From Clostridiales bacterium UBA1248 (GTDB lineage Bacteria; Bacillota; Clostridia; Oscillospirales; CAG-272), in assembly GCA_002308615.1 (NCBI GenBank), contig DBWC01000115.1, forward strand, positions 12,017-58,581: DNA of 46,565 nt, written 5' to 3'. Of the stretch, positions 16,101 to 23,593 are shown in pieces (the stretch's first letter is position 1; every line of letters starts with the position of its first letter). The notes under the pieces are model-generated. The model was not told the origin of the DNA. It saw only the letters and a program-made list of their open reading frames with translations, and did no database searches. A program made the position numbers and the translations under genes.

Positions 16101-16382
16101 GATGCGGAAGAGGTCGAGACCGAAGCCGAGACCGAAGCCGAGACCGAGGCGGAAACGGAACCCGAGGAAACGCCCGGCGAAGACGAGGGACCGCAGTCCA
16201 TAATCGATACCGCAAATCCCGAGGATATAGTCAACAACGGCAAGATAGTCCGTGTGACGTTCGAGGGCGGCAAAGTCTTCATACTCAACTACAACAACTA
16301 CGCCGTAACAGTCGACGGATACGACGGAGAAATATCCGCGTTAGGATTCGTAACGTATTTTGCACAGGAGGAGGTTAAGTAA
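13155..16382 (+). CDS. Secreted DUF5696-like protein with possible hydrolase barrel
   Basis: About 1075 residues from the ATG at 13155, which has GGGAGG upstream; an earlier in-frame start at 13137 would add residues before the signal peptide. Residues 1-31 form a signal peptide, followed by a short Glu-rich repeat. Beta-rich sequence runs to about 550. From roughly 580 to 925 the pattern looks like a glycosidase-type barrel: VFPEFEFTYL, ATLGSDLNSDFDKKDAYNRED, MVDGGNLYSVKNVDYILDMP. A Glu/Thr repeat at about 985-1005 precedes a small C-terminal beta domain. From memory it matches DUF5696 proteins, which occur beside sugar permeases in Clostridia and Paenibacillus. Enzymatic activity is not demonstrated by any motif I can confirm. 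Confidence 0.75.
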   Translation: MKKILSTLLAALMIVSVFTVLFTSNMTVYAKSDSEETAEEETAEEETAEDDNGRDDMSIDILKVVYKTPEDKLKDMKLRIENDNYQLYVRAAYGEIALKDKRTGQVLFSNPYDIGSTKGSADTKAELMSQIILQFTTGSKTTVYNSYTEAALREQIVVKNIKKGVRVEYTLGKSQTRWLVPQMITDERFQEVILEPIRSNTAEMVESQRNFILGKFENGFYSLKNINDPTITKSQRDQMISQWPILKKYPAVWVLGTDTKDREFNMLEGYIKMYAPDYSYEELDYDHDITEFEVAATSQPLFRMAIEYTLDEDGITQTLAANSISFDENVYTLDYLQVNPWFGCGNSANSGFTFIPDGSGTLTRFEDITKPLNITANVYGPDYAFYTTDPAHRQTIRMPVYGVVENYYNRTVKAVTVELPEEEWYYDQYGYLIKTKTEMRSTIVTDNRGYFAVLTEGDALAQISTVNGGGSTHIYSTVQTKFFPRPTDSYSLREAMGSAADDAMWTVSAKRKYTGNYTVKYFMLSDTEKVNEYYKGLEEEGKTDTESRFYSADYMGMVNACRYYLESTGQIERLKKEDLRSDIPLILETLGTIETEDTVLSVPVTVKKPLTSFDDIKAMYNQLAESGITNIKFKLTGYANGGLYATVPYNLKWENKVGGNKGFESLMDFANEKGFEVFPEFEFTYLLKTKLFDGFSYKQHAAKTMDNRYPRSYYYDPAYQMTRRWGPNLISTSVFMHFYEHMAPKLLKYAPSGISAATLGSDLNSDFDKKDAYNREDSKSLVVELLAKMQEDFGNVMVDGGNLYSVKNVDYILDMPLDSSQYLKTSEAIPFMGMVLHGYVQFAGTSLNMAGDIDYEMLKAIENGAVPYFLLAYENTDILKKDSEYKKMYSVNFKIWAESGLIEKYKILNEALKDVQDKIIVNHEFIKGVRVLTAEEIKEREEDEQRRLDEESAAQALEDAKTAEDVTEVPEDDEVVVDAEATDAEEVETEAETEAETEAETEPEETPGEDEGPQSIIDTANPEDIVNNGKIVRVTFEGGKVFILNYNNYAVTVDGYDGEISALGFVTYFAQEEVK
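16116..16170 (+). repeat. In-frame 12-base tandem repeat encoding ETEA
   Basis: Units of GAGACCGAAGCC at 16116, 16128 and 16140 are followed by diverging copies. They encode an acidic linker in the DUF5696-like protein and may vary in copy number. Confidence 0.75.
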
Positions 16383-17368
16383 TGAATAAAGAAGCTGATG
16401 TAAAGCTTGTTCAGAACACTGCCAACAAAAAGCGCAGAAAAGTGCATTCGCTTGAGAAAAAGACCGCGCGCGGCGGTTACCTGTTCACGCTTCCGTTCAT
16501 AATCGGATTTATCGTTATATATCTTCCTGTCGTGTTTGAATCCTTCTTATACAGTGTTACGACGATAGAAAGAATAAACGCCGGTGAATCCTACCAGCTC
16601 GTCTGGGCGGGACTTGCCAACTACCGTGAGGCGCTGTTCTCTGATCCGAACTACAGCCAGATACTCACCGCGGGTTTAAGACAGCTTGTTCTTGACGTTC
16701 CCGCAATACTGATATTCTCGCTGTTCATCGCAGTCCTGCTCAACCAGAAAATGGTGGGCAGAGCCGCGTTCCGTGCGATATTCTTCGTTCCCGTTATCTT
16801 ATCAACAGGTCTTATATCGCAGATAGACTACAGCAACACAAGCCTTATGACTTACATGTCCGATACCGAGGGTATCGGTACAAACGCTGCGCAAACGACG
16901 AGCGTCGCGGAGATAGTGTCGGCAATGGATATTGAATATCTGTTTGCCAATATGAAGATCGGCGGCGGTATGGCGAAATACGTTTCGTCAATACTGAATA
17001 ATATATATAACATAGTGAACCGTTCGGGCGTTCAGATGCTTATATTCTTAGCCGGTCTGCAGTCGATATCCCCCGCTATATACGAATCCTGCAACGTTGA
17101 GGGTGCGTCCGCGTGGGAGACCTTCTGGAAGATAACCTTCCCGATGATAAGCCCGATGATTCTCGTCAACTTCATATATACGATCATAGACGCGTTCACC
17201 TCTTCGACGAACTCCGTTATGTCGTATATCAACCAGGTCTACGGGGAAGCCGGTAAAGACACGCTCTCGGTCGCAATGGCATGGATATACTTCGCCATAG
17301 TTATTGTGGCGGTGCTTATAGCCGCGGCGCTTATGAGTGCGTTCGTCTTCTACCAGAGAAGGGATTAA
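16382..17368 (+). CDS. Sugar ABC transporter permease B1 (LplB/MalF-like)
   Basis: A 328-residue permease whose ATG shares one base with the preceding stop (TAATG), behind GGAGG. It has a basic N-terminus, a first helix near residues 35-58 and an EAA loop at about 235-255 (ESCNVEGASAWETFWKITFP). Between the third and fourth helices is an insertion of about 60 residues (starting IDYSNTSLMTYMSD) that is larger than in pair A and would lie outside the membrane, possibly as a docking surface for the large binding protein or the DUF5696-like protein. It forms a pair with the gene at 17381. Confidence 0.9.
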   Translation: MNKEADVKLVQNTANKKRRKVHSLEKKTARGGYLFTLPFIIGFIVIYLPVVFESFLYSVTTIERINAGESYQLVWAGLANYREALFSDPNYSQILTAGLRQLVLDVPAILIFSLFIAVLLNQKMVGRAAFRAIFFVPVILSTGLISQIDYSNTSLMTYMSDTEGIGTNAAQTTSVAEIVSAMDIEYLFANMKIGGGMAKYVSSILNNIYNIVNRSGVQMLIFLAGLQSISPAIYESCNVEGASAWETFWKITFPMISPMILVNFIYTIIDAFTSSTNSVMSYINQVYGEAGKDTLSVAMAWIYFAIVIVAVLIAAALMSAFVFYQRRD

Positions 17369-17380
17369 GGAGGTGATATT

Positions 17381-18445
17381 ATGAATAATACACAGACTGA
17401 ACCCAAGGTAAAGAAAGAGACAAAGAATACCATAAAGGTAGAATTTGACAGAACTCCGTTCTGGCAGAGGATGAAGGCGAAATTCGTCAATAAAAACTTT
17501 TTCATAAAGCTTATATGGGCGATCTTCCGTTACGTAATACTCATAGGTATCGCGTACATCATCCTGTTCCCGTTCTTTACAAAAGTATCGTCCTCCTTTA
17601 TGGGACCCGAGGACTTCGTTGACGCGACGGTCAAGCTCATCCCAAAGAACTTCACGCTTGACACTTACAAATACATATTCTTAGAGAATAAGTATATGCA
17701 AGCGGTCGGAAACACGATGATTTTGTCGATATCCGCGGCTCTGCTTCAGACGTTCGTCTGCGCGATGATAGGTTACGGTCTTGCAAAGTTCAAATTCAAG
17801 GGCAACAAGATACTGTTCTTACTCGTTATATTCTCAATGATAATCCCGCACCAGACGCTGCAGCTCTCACTGTTTATGAAATTCCGTTACTTTGACATAC
17901 TCGGTATCATACAGCTGTTAGGCGGAGGCTCGCAATGGCTGCCGCAGCTCAACGTCACGGGCGGTGTGACGAGCATCAACCTGACGAACACCTACATACC
18001 GCTTGCACTGCTTTCGGCAACGGGACTTGCGTTCAAGAACGGTCTGTATATCTTCATGATGAGACAGTTCTACCGCGGCGTTCCGAACGAGCTTGAGGAA
18101 TCCGCTTACATAGACGGTTCCGGCATATTCAAGACCTTCTTGAAGATAATCCTGCCGCTGTCCGTTCCTATGATGATAACGATATTCCTGTTCGCATTCT
18201 CGTGGCAGTGGACGGATACGTTCTATACGTCGCTGTTCTTCACAAGAACGTCGATGGTGCTGATGAAGAACGTTATAGCGATACCCGAATCGCTGAATAT
18301 AACGTACGCCGGCTCGTCGATGTATAACGCGGCTATCAGAAACACCTGCGGACTTATGATCATAGCTCCGCTGGTAGTCATCTACCTGTTCTGCCAGAGA
18401 TACCTTATCCAGGGTATCGAGCGTTCCGGTATGACCGCGGACTGA
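17381..18445 (+). CDS. Sugar ABC transporter permease B2 (MalG-like)
   Basis: A 354-residue permease behind AGGAGG. It has a long, charged cytoplasmic N-terminus of about 48 residues, longer than in pair A, then about six helices. The EAA loop is at about residues 239-260 (ESAYIDGSGIFKTFLKIILP). An insert rich in Gly, Asn and Thr (LLGGGSQWLPQLNVTGG) sits in an external loop near residues 185-205. It ends the operon, and a terminator hairpin follows about 27 bases after the stop. With B1 it makes a second permease pair in the same transcript, with no ATPase. Confidence 0.9.
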   Translation: MNNTQTEPKVKKETKNTIKVEFDRTPFWQRMKAKFVNKNFFIKLIWAIFRYVILIGIAYIILFPFFTKVSSSFMGPEDFVDATVKLIPKNFTLDTYKYIFLENKYMQAVGNTMILSISAALLQTFVCAMIGYGLAKFKFKGNKILFLLVIFSMIIPHQTLQLSLFMKFRYFDILGIIQLLGGGSQWLPQLNVTGGVTSINLTNTYIPLALLSATGLAFKNGLYIFMMRQFYRGVPNELEESAYIDGSGIFKTFLKIILPLSVPMMITIFLFAFSWQWTDTFYTSLFFTRTSMVLMKNVIAIPESLNITYAGSSMYNAAIRNTCGLMIIAPLVVIYLFCQRYLIQGIERSGMTAD

Positions 18446-18472
18446 TACCGTGCCGCAGCTTTAAAACACAAA

Positions 18473-18505
18473 AACACGTCGCGTTATTTCGCGGCGTGTT
18501 TTTTA
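18473..18505 (+). terminator. Terminator of the sugar-uptake operon
   Basis: An 11-base stem with one G-U pair (arms 18473-18483 and 18490-18500) is followed by a run of T, shortly after the last permease gene. Confidence 0.85.
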
Positions 18506-18519
18506 TATTCGTTTTCGTA

Positions 18520-18548
18520 TTGACTTTTTATCGCCCGGATGATATAAT
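18520..18548 (+). promoter_or_regulatory. Promoter of the phosphodiester-glycosidase gene at 18580
   Basis: TTGACT (18520-18525) and a perfect TATAAT (18543-18548) are 17 bases apart, 32 bases ahead of the ATG at 18580. Confidence 0.8.
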
Positions 18549-18579
18549 ACATTTAACCGGTTTTTAAAGGAGAAATGCT

Positions 18580-20730
18580 ATGAATAAACTGAAAGTTACA
18601 GCGGTCATACTCGCTTTAGTATTCCTGCTTTCCGCCGCGGCGGCGGCGACAGGAGAGCTTAAGGGGCAGAGCACCCACAACACGACGGAAATATATCCGG
18701 GCGTTGTGCGTCATTATTACGAGCTGCCGGCAAGCTCGCCTTATAAGCTGCAGAAAATAAACGTTATAGAATTCGATCTGGCGCAAAGGGATCTTTATTT
18801 TGACGTCGTTTACCCGAGCGACTGCGCAGTAAAGCTTGCAACGACCAAAAACGTTATGAGCACCTTTACCACGCAGAATAACGGAAAAACAGCTATAGCC
18901 GGCGTAAACGGCGATTTGTGGATGGTAACGTACGCTCACGCGAGAGTCGAGGGCAAGGGCACTAAATACGGCGGATATTCGGACGCCGTGGTAAAAAAGA
19001 GCTTTCCCGTATCCCGCGGCTTCAATATATCAGACGGCGAGATATATTCAACTGCTCATATGGTGCAGGAAACGCCCTATGAGGGAGAATTTCAGGCTTT
19101 CGGCGTAACGGACGATTTCGTTCCCGTTATGGGCAATCCGCAGGCGACCGTTATGATAAAGGATACGGATACGGGCAAAGAAGTCAAGGCGGACGGCATA
19201 AACAGACTCCCCGCAAACAACGCCCTCGTAGTATATACTGATAAGGCGATGAAAGGTCTGAATCAGTTTGCGCTTGACGACGCGTACGAGATCTTGATAG
19301 AGTTTGACGGCGATTATAAGATGTGCCACGGTATGAACGTCACAGGCACGTTAAAAGCTGTATACGGCCCGGACGACGGCGACCCGCCGCTGCTTAACAA
19401 AAAGCAAATGGTGCTAACCGCACGCGGAAACAGAGTTTCCTATATCAATGAATTCAATATAGGCGATAAGATAAATATAACCTGCGAGATCACGGACAAA
19501 GAAGGCCGTTCGGATATGTGGCAGAGAGTTACCAACTGTGTCGGCGGTCACATCCCGTTTGTCAGAAACGGAAAGCTGACCGGTATAGGCGTCGGAGACG
19601 GCGCGAACTATCCGTCGACCATACTCGGTTATACGTCTGATAAAAAAGTCGTTATGATAACGATAGACGGCAGACAGAGCGGTTATTCAGTCGGCGCAAG
19701 CACTTCAACGCTCGCACAGCTTGCTAAGGATCTCGACCTGTACGACGCGTTCCTCGTTGACGGCGGCGGCTCCACGACCATGACCGTAGCGGACGGAAAC
19801 GATTATAAAAAGCTGACGACCGTTAACAGCCCGTCAGACGGCTCAGACCGCTCCGTAAACAATTCCGTGATACTTTCGATAGGCAAGGAAAGAGCGGCGC
19901 AGGGCGAATTTGAAATAGAAGTGCCGGAGAAGGTGGAGATAGATATGACAAACCTCTCTTTCCCGTCAAAAGCCTACGCGGACGCGACGGCGGGCGCCAT
20001 GAACGAGTGCGTCTACGACTGGGAGAACGGCGACCTCAAGCTCACCGCAGCGGATCTTAAAACAAACGACCCGTACGTGAATATAAGCTATCAGTTTGCG
20101 AAAGAAAACATATCAGCCGACGAATATAAAATAGCGACGGTCGTATATAAGCTGCCGGAAACGAACGCGCGCGAGTCGTATTTTACCGAGATATTCTTCT
20201 GCGCCAACGGCGCCGGAGCCGAGGGCGGACAGTCGGCGCAGGGCAAGGTACAGCGCACAGGCAAGTATGAGTACGTCAATATAAGCGCGGAGAGAGTTTC
20301 AAAATGGAAAGGCACGGCAACAGGAATACGCCTTGATTTCTTCACCGGAGCATCGGAAGGCGATTCGATGTACGTCCATAATATACTGTTCAGCAAGACA
20401 GCGGAGGAAGCGGATGAAAAAGCCGCGTACATAGTCGGCGTGCTGAACGGCGAGATAGAAGAGGTGACAGAAACGGAAACCGAAACAGAGCCCGAAACGA
20501 AAACGGAGACCGAGACCGAAACAGGACACGAAACGGAAACCGAAACCGAGGCCGAAACCGAGGAGGCAATAACGACCTTGGAAGAAGCAATAACGACGGA
20601 TGCCGAAACGGAAAAAACAGTTGACAATGCCGCGGAGGATAAAATAAATCCGTTTATCATAATCGGCATCGTCGCCGCCGGCGCGGTAATAACGGTCGTA
20701 ATAATCCTTGTAATAAAGAAAAAGAAATAA
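18580..20730 (+). CDS. Membrane-anchored phosphodiester glycosidase family protein (NAGPA domain)
   Basis: A 716-residue surface protein behind AAAGGAG. Residues 1-23 are a signal peptide. The region to about 430 contains the NAGPA/DUF2233 fold, seen in AIAGVNGDLW, GHIPFVRNGKLTG, DGRQSGYSVGAS and the signature FLVDGGGSTTMT at about 391-402. This family includes the enzyme that removes N-acetylglucosamine from phosphodiester-linked mannose; bacterial members are thought to act on cell-surface or teichoic-type glycans. A beta domain covers about 440-620, followed by a Glu/Thr repeat (about 627-683), a membrane helix (about 689-711) and a Lys tail. It has its own promoter directly behind the sugar operon, so a link to glycan processing is plausible. 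Confidence 0.82.
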   Translation: MNKLKVTAVILALVFLLSAAAAATGELKGQSTHNTTEIYPGVVRHYYELPASSPYKLQKINVIEFDLAQRDLYFDVVYPSDCAVKLATTKNVMSTFTTQNNGKTAIAGVNGDLWMVTYAHARVEGKGTKYGGYSDAVVKKSFPVSRGFNISDGEIYSTAHMVQETPYEGEFQAFGVTDDFVPVMGNPQATVMIKDTDTGKEVKADGINRLPANNALVVYTDKAMKGLNQFALDDAYEILIEFDGDYKMCHGMNVTGTLKAVYGPDDGDPPLLNKKQMVLTARGNRVSYINEFNIGDKINITCEITDKEGRSDMWQRVTNCVGGHIPFVRNGKLTGIGVGDGANYPSTILGYTSDKKVVMITIDGRQSGYSVGASTSTLAQLAKDLDLYDAFLVDGGGSTTMTVADGNDYKKLTTVNSPSDGSDRSVNNSVILSIGKERAAQGEFEIEVPEKVEIDMTNLSFPSKAYADATAGAMNECVYDWENGDLKLTAADLKTNDPYVNISYQFAKENISADEYKIATVVYKLPETNARESYFTEIFFCANGAGAEGGQSAQGKVQRTGKYEYVNISAERVSKWKGTATGIRLDFFTGASEGDSMYVHNILFSKTAEEADEKAAYIVGVLNGEIEEVTETETETEPETKTETETETGHETETETEAETEEAITTLEEAITTDAETEKTVDNAAEDKINPFIIIGIVAAGAVITVVIILVIKKKK

Positions 20731-20760
20731 TATAATTATATTTATTCAACATAAACACCG

Positions 20761-20790
20761 GTCTGTCGGATAATTTCCGGCAGACTTATG
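20761..20790 (+). terminator. Probable terminator after the gene at 18580
   Basis: A 10-base stem with one G-U pair (arms 20761-20770 and 20776-20785) lies 30 bases after the stop codon; the T-run behind it is weak. Confidence 0.5.
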
Positions 20791-20818
20791 GATTTTAAGA
20801 AAAAAAATAAAAAAAGCC

Positions 20819-20850
20819 GTGACTTTTGACTGCAAAATCCATATTACAAT
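20819..20850 (+). promoter_or_regulatory. Shared ECF-cassette promoter motif, copy 1
   Basis: GACTTTT (20821-20827), six bases, then AAAA (20834-20837) and a TA-rich stretch. The same arrangement with identical spacing precedes the sigma genes at 23594 and 43755. It may be the autoregulatory promoter read by the sigma factor itself. Confidence 0.5.
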
Positions 20851-20886
20851 AATGAAAGCGCTTTTAGATCCACAAGGGAGGCAAAG

Positions 20887-21453
20887 ATGGAAGATTCCGA
20901 AATAATCAGGCTGTTTTTTGACAGGGACGAAAACGCCATTGAGCAGACGCGGCAGAAATACGGCGCAAAATGCGATGTGATCGCATACGGCATACTTAGA
21001 AACAAGCAGGACGCCGAGGAAGCCGTATCGGACGCTTATTACACGCTGTGGAACAACATACCGCCGGACAGACCCGTCGTTTTCTGCGCGTATCTGTATA
21101 AGACCGTGCGAAATCTGGCACTGCTCAGATACAACGCCGAGAAGACGGACAAACGCCGCGTAAATTCCGAAGCATCCGTCATATCCGAGCTTGACGAATG
21201 TATGAGCCCGGACTTTGTGGACGATCAGTATGAAGAACGCGAGCTTACGGAATTGCTGAACCGGTTTTTGAAGACCCTGAACGAAGCGGATCGCGGAATA
21301 TTCGTTTGCAGGTATTTTGCAAATATGGAATACAAGGAAATATCGGAAAAGTACGGCTTTTCACAAAGCCGCGTGAAAATGTCGCTTCACAGAAGCAGAG
21401 AGAAGCTTAAAAAAATATTAAGCGAGGAGGGATATTATCATGAGCAGCAATAA
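20887..21453 (+). CDS. ECF-type RNA polymerase sigma factor 1
   Basis: A 188-residue sigma-70-like factor with only regions 2 and 4. Region 2 spans about residues 5-85, including the core-binding LRNKQDAEEAVSDAYYTLWNN and YLYKTVRNLALLRY; region 4, about 125-180, ends with a helix-turn-helix (MEYKEISEKYGFSQSRVKMSLHR shortened here to MEYKEISEKYGFSQ). It starts behind GGGAGG. Its last codons, which encode EEGYY, contain the GAGGAGGG site of the next gene, and the two genes overlap by 14 bases, so they are translationally coupled. The partner at 21440 probably holds it at the membrane. Confidence 0.9.
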   Translation: MEDSEIIRLFFDRDENAIEQTRQKYGAKCDVIAYGILRNKQDAEEAVSDAYYTLWNNIPPDRPVVFCAYLYKTVRNLALLRYNAEKTDKRRVNSEASVISELDECMSPDFVDDQYEERELTELLNRFLKTLNEADRGIFVCRYFANMEYKEISEKYGFSQSRVKMSLHRSREKLKKILSEEGYYHEQQ

Positions 21454-23440
21454 GCTTTATAACGCTATGGGAAAAATAGATGACGGCATTATAAAAGAAA
21501 CGTTTGAATATAAAGCAGCTAAAGTAAAAAATTACAAGCTGCGCACCGTTATAGAAGCCGCCGCCTGCGTTATGATAGTATGCGGATTTATAGTTCTTTC
21601 GCTTGTGTTAAGAAACTTGACCGGTCCCTCAACCCCCGGCGCCTCATCGGATACGGTAGATGAACAAACCACGTACGAAACGGATCAGATGATAATAACG
21701 ACCGCGCTGACGGACGGTACGGAGACGGAAGAACAAACAACGACCTCCGAAACGACGGAGTCCGAAACGACAGCCTCCGAAACTACGACGTCCGAAACTA
21801 CGTCTGCGGAGACCGCACCGGAAACGACCGAACCGGAAACGACGGTGCACGAAACGACGGTACCCGAAACGACAGCTCCGGAGACAACGTCGCCGGAAAC
21901 TACGGCGGCAGATACGGAAAAGCCCGAACCGTCCGTGTATACCGCTCCCGCGCCTGAAGATAAAAACGGTTACAAGCTGTTCGTAAATCATATAGACGTA
22001 ACGAATTTCACTTATTTCGGCGTTCACTCGGATGAAAACACGATCCTGCCGCTTTCCGTGATCATAAGCTTCTTAGAGCACGGCTCGTCGGAGGTCAAAG
22101 GAACAGACACGGTGATTTTGAAATATGGAGACGACGAATTCACGCTGAAGGTCAAAGAACGGGTTATGACCGGAAACAACTACAGCGAAAACTGGTTCGA
22201 TAATAAGCAGACGAAGACGACCGCGCTGTATGTAGCGGAGGGCACGCTTTACGCGGATATCGAAACGGTGAACGAATTTCTTTCTGAATTTGTTAACGCC
22301 GAGGTGATAATAGACCGCTCCGAAAAGACGGTAACGGCAAAGGATCCATACTACGATGAAGATACGCGTCACATACCGGTGCTCGCGAGCGATCCGGCAG
22401 GTTTTAACAAAAACGGCTATAAGCTGTATATCAACGGCAATAACGCCACGCAGACAGTCAATTTTGACGTAAGCGGAGACGGCGAGGTGACGATACCGTT
22501 TGCCGCAGTCTTAAACGGCTTGAAGCGCTGTGAAACGAAGGATTTCGGCTCATCCGTCAGCATAAAATACGACGGCGTGACTTATTCTTTCAATACGGCA
22601 AAATACGAACTGACTGGCAGCAGCTTTAACGGAAACTGGTTTGACGGTAAGGAAACGCTTTTTATGGCGTTTTACGTAAAAGACCGCGCCGTGTATACGG
22701 ATATGAATTTATTGAACGAATTTCTTTCCGATTTCGCGGGCGGCTCGGCGACGGTTGATCACAAAAACAAGATAATCGAGATAAAGGATAAGTATTACGA
22801 CGAGGAAAGCCCGAAACAGACGCTGATCACAAAAGAAAAGCATGTTATCCCGTTCTCGGACGGTGCGTTCTTCACGGTAACGTACGGCGACGAAAACGAG
22901 AAAAACCCGGGTTACACGCGTATAGATTTTTACGTGCCCGCAAAAGACGACGGTGATACGCCCGTTATTGCAAACTGGGTTAACGTGCCGGACGGCGCAC
23001 GCGTCAGAATAACAGCGAGACGCAAAACGAACAACGCGATAGAGGTGTTTTACTGGAGCGAGTATTCCGGTGAGTCAGACGGCGGAGAATACTCATATTA
23101 CGCCGCTGCCAGCCGGTTTGAACTGTATTATACAATGGTAAAGCCCGACGCGGCTTTCCCGTATTTATATACTGCGGCCGGCAAAAGCGTCTCGTTTACG
23201 TATACGGACGGGAATAAAGATAACAAGATGATGATCAATCAGAAAAATTACGTACCTGTCGAAGCGCTCGCGTCATCGCTCAACGACGCAGTCGCGGAGC
23301 CGGAGCAGACCACGGATAAGTCTGTTGATCCCGTTATTCTTTATGAGTCGGACGGCGTCACGGGATCGTTCTTACAGCCGTACGATATAAACGACCCGTT
23401 TACTCTTGACGCCGGTCAAAGTATGTTTTTCGGTGGGTAA
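21440..23440 (+). CDS. Putative membrane anti-sigma/sensor with two copper-amine-oxidase-N-like domains
   Basis: A 666-residue single-pass protein. A cytoplasmic N-terminus of about 34 residues opens with KLYNAMGKIDDGIIKE, a form of a motif shared with the partners at 24150 and 44302 and the likely sigma-binding part. A membrane helix follows at about 35-57. Residues 95-165 are a Thr/Glu stalk with repeating ETT units. Two homologous domains at about 174-310 and 325-455 each begin NGYKL and contain the aromatic FNGNWFDGKET-type segment and a final VNEFLSEF, resembling Cu_amine_oxidN1 domains of Firmicute surface proteins. A further beta-rich region to residue 666 is unassigned. The ligand is unknown. 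Confidence 0.75.
   Translation: MSSNKLYNAMGKIDDGIIKETFEYKAAKVKNYKLRTVIEAAACVMIVCGFIVLSLVLRNLTGPSTPGASSDTVDEQTTYETDQMIITTALTDGTETEEQTTTSETTESETTASETTTSETTSAETAPETTEPETTVHETTVPETTAPETTSPETTAADTEKPEPSVYTAPAPEDKNGYKLFVNHIDVTNFTYFGVHSDENTILPLSVIISFLEHGSSEVKGTDTVILKYGDDEFTLKVKERVMTGNNYSENWFDNKQTKTTALYVAEGTLYADIETVNEFLSEFVNAEVIIDRSEKTVTAKDPYYDEDTRHIPVLASDPAGFNKNGYKLYINGNNATQTVNFDVSGDGEVTIPFAAVLNGLKRCETKDFGSSVSIKYDGVTYSFNTAKYELTGSSFNGNWFDGKETLFMAFYVKDRAVYTDMNLLNEFLSDFAGGSATVDHKNKIIEIKDKYYDEESPKQTLITKEKHVIPFSDGAFFTVTYGDENEKNPGYTRIDFYVPAKDDGDTPVIANWVNVPDGARVRITARRKTNNAIEVFYWSEYSGESDGGEYSYYAAASRFELYYTMVKPDAAFPYLYTAAGKSVSFTYTDGNKDNKMMINQKNYVPVEALASSLNDAVAEPEQTTDKSVDPVILYESDGVTGSFLQPYDINDPFTLDAGQSMFFGG
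21734..21925 (+). repeat. Degenerate in-frame repeat encoding a Thr/Glu stalk
   Basis: Repeated GAAACGAC-type units encode ETT with a variable fourth or fifth residue. The repeat forms the linker between the membrane helix and the first external domain of the protein at 21440. Confidence 0.75.
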
Positions 23441-23460
23441 TATAAAAAACGGTAAAGCAT

Positions 23461-23486
23461 AAAAGACCGCCTCACGCGGTCTTTTT
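23461..23486 (+). terminator. Terminator with AAAAGACCGC stem, copy 1
   Basis: Perfect stem AAAAGACCGC with GCGGTCTTTT, loop CTCAC, then T. The identical stem with other loops ends the ECF cassettes at 25117 and 45122. Confidence 0.9.
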
Positions 23487-23521
23487 GCTTTGCGGATCAA
23501 TAAAAGTTTTTTTGAAAAAAA

Positions 23522-23556
23522 TAGACTTTTTTACATAAAAGAGGTACTATATAGGT
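23522..23556 (+). promoter_or_regulatory. Shared ECF-cassette promoter motif, copy 2
   Basis: GACTTTT (23524-23530), six bases, AAAA (23537-23540), then TACTATATAG, about 70 bases ahead of the sigma start. Confidence 0.5.
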
Positions 23557-23593
23557 AAAGGATCCTTTTAAAGCAAAAAAAGGAGGTGTGAAC

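Noticed and set aside
20091..20669. Minus-strand Ser/Val-rich frame of 192 codons
   Set aside because: It is the reverse complement of the Glu/Thr repeat region, which yields long low-complexity frames.
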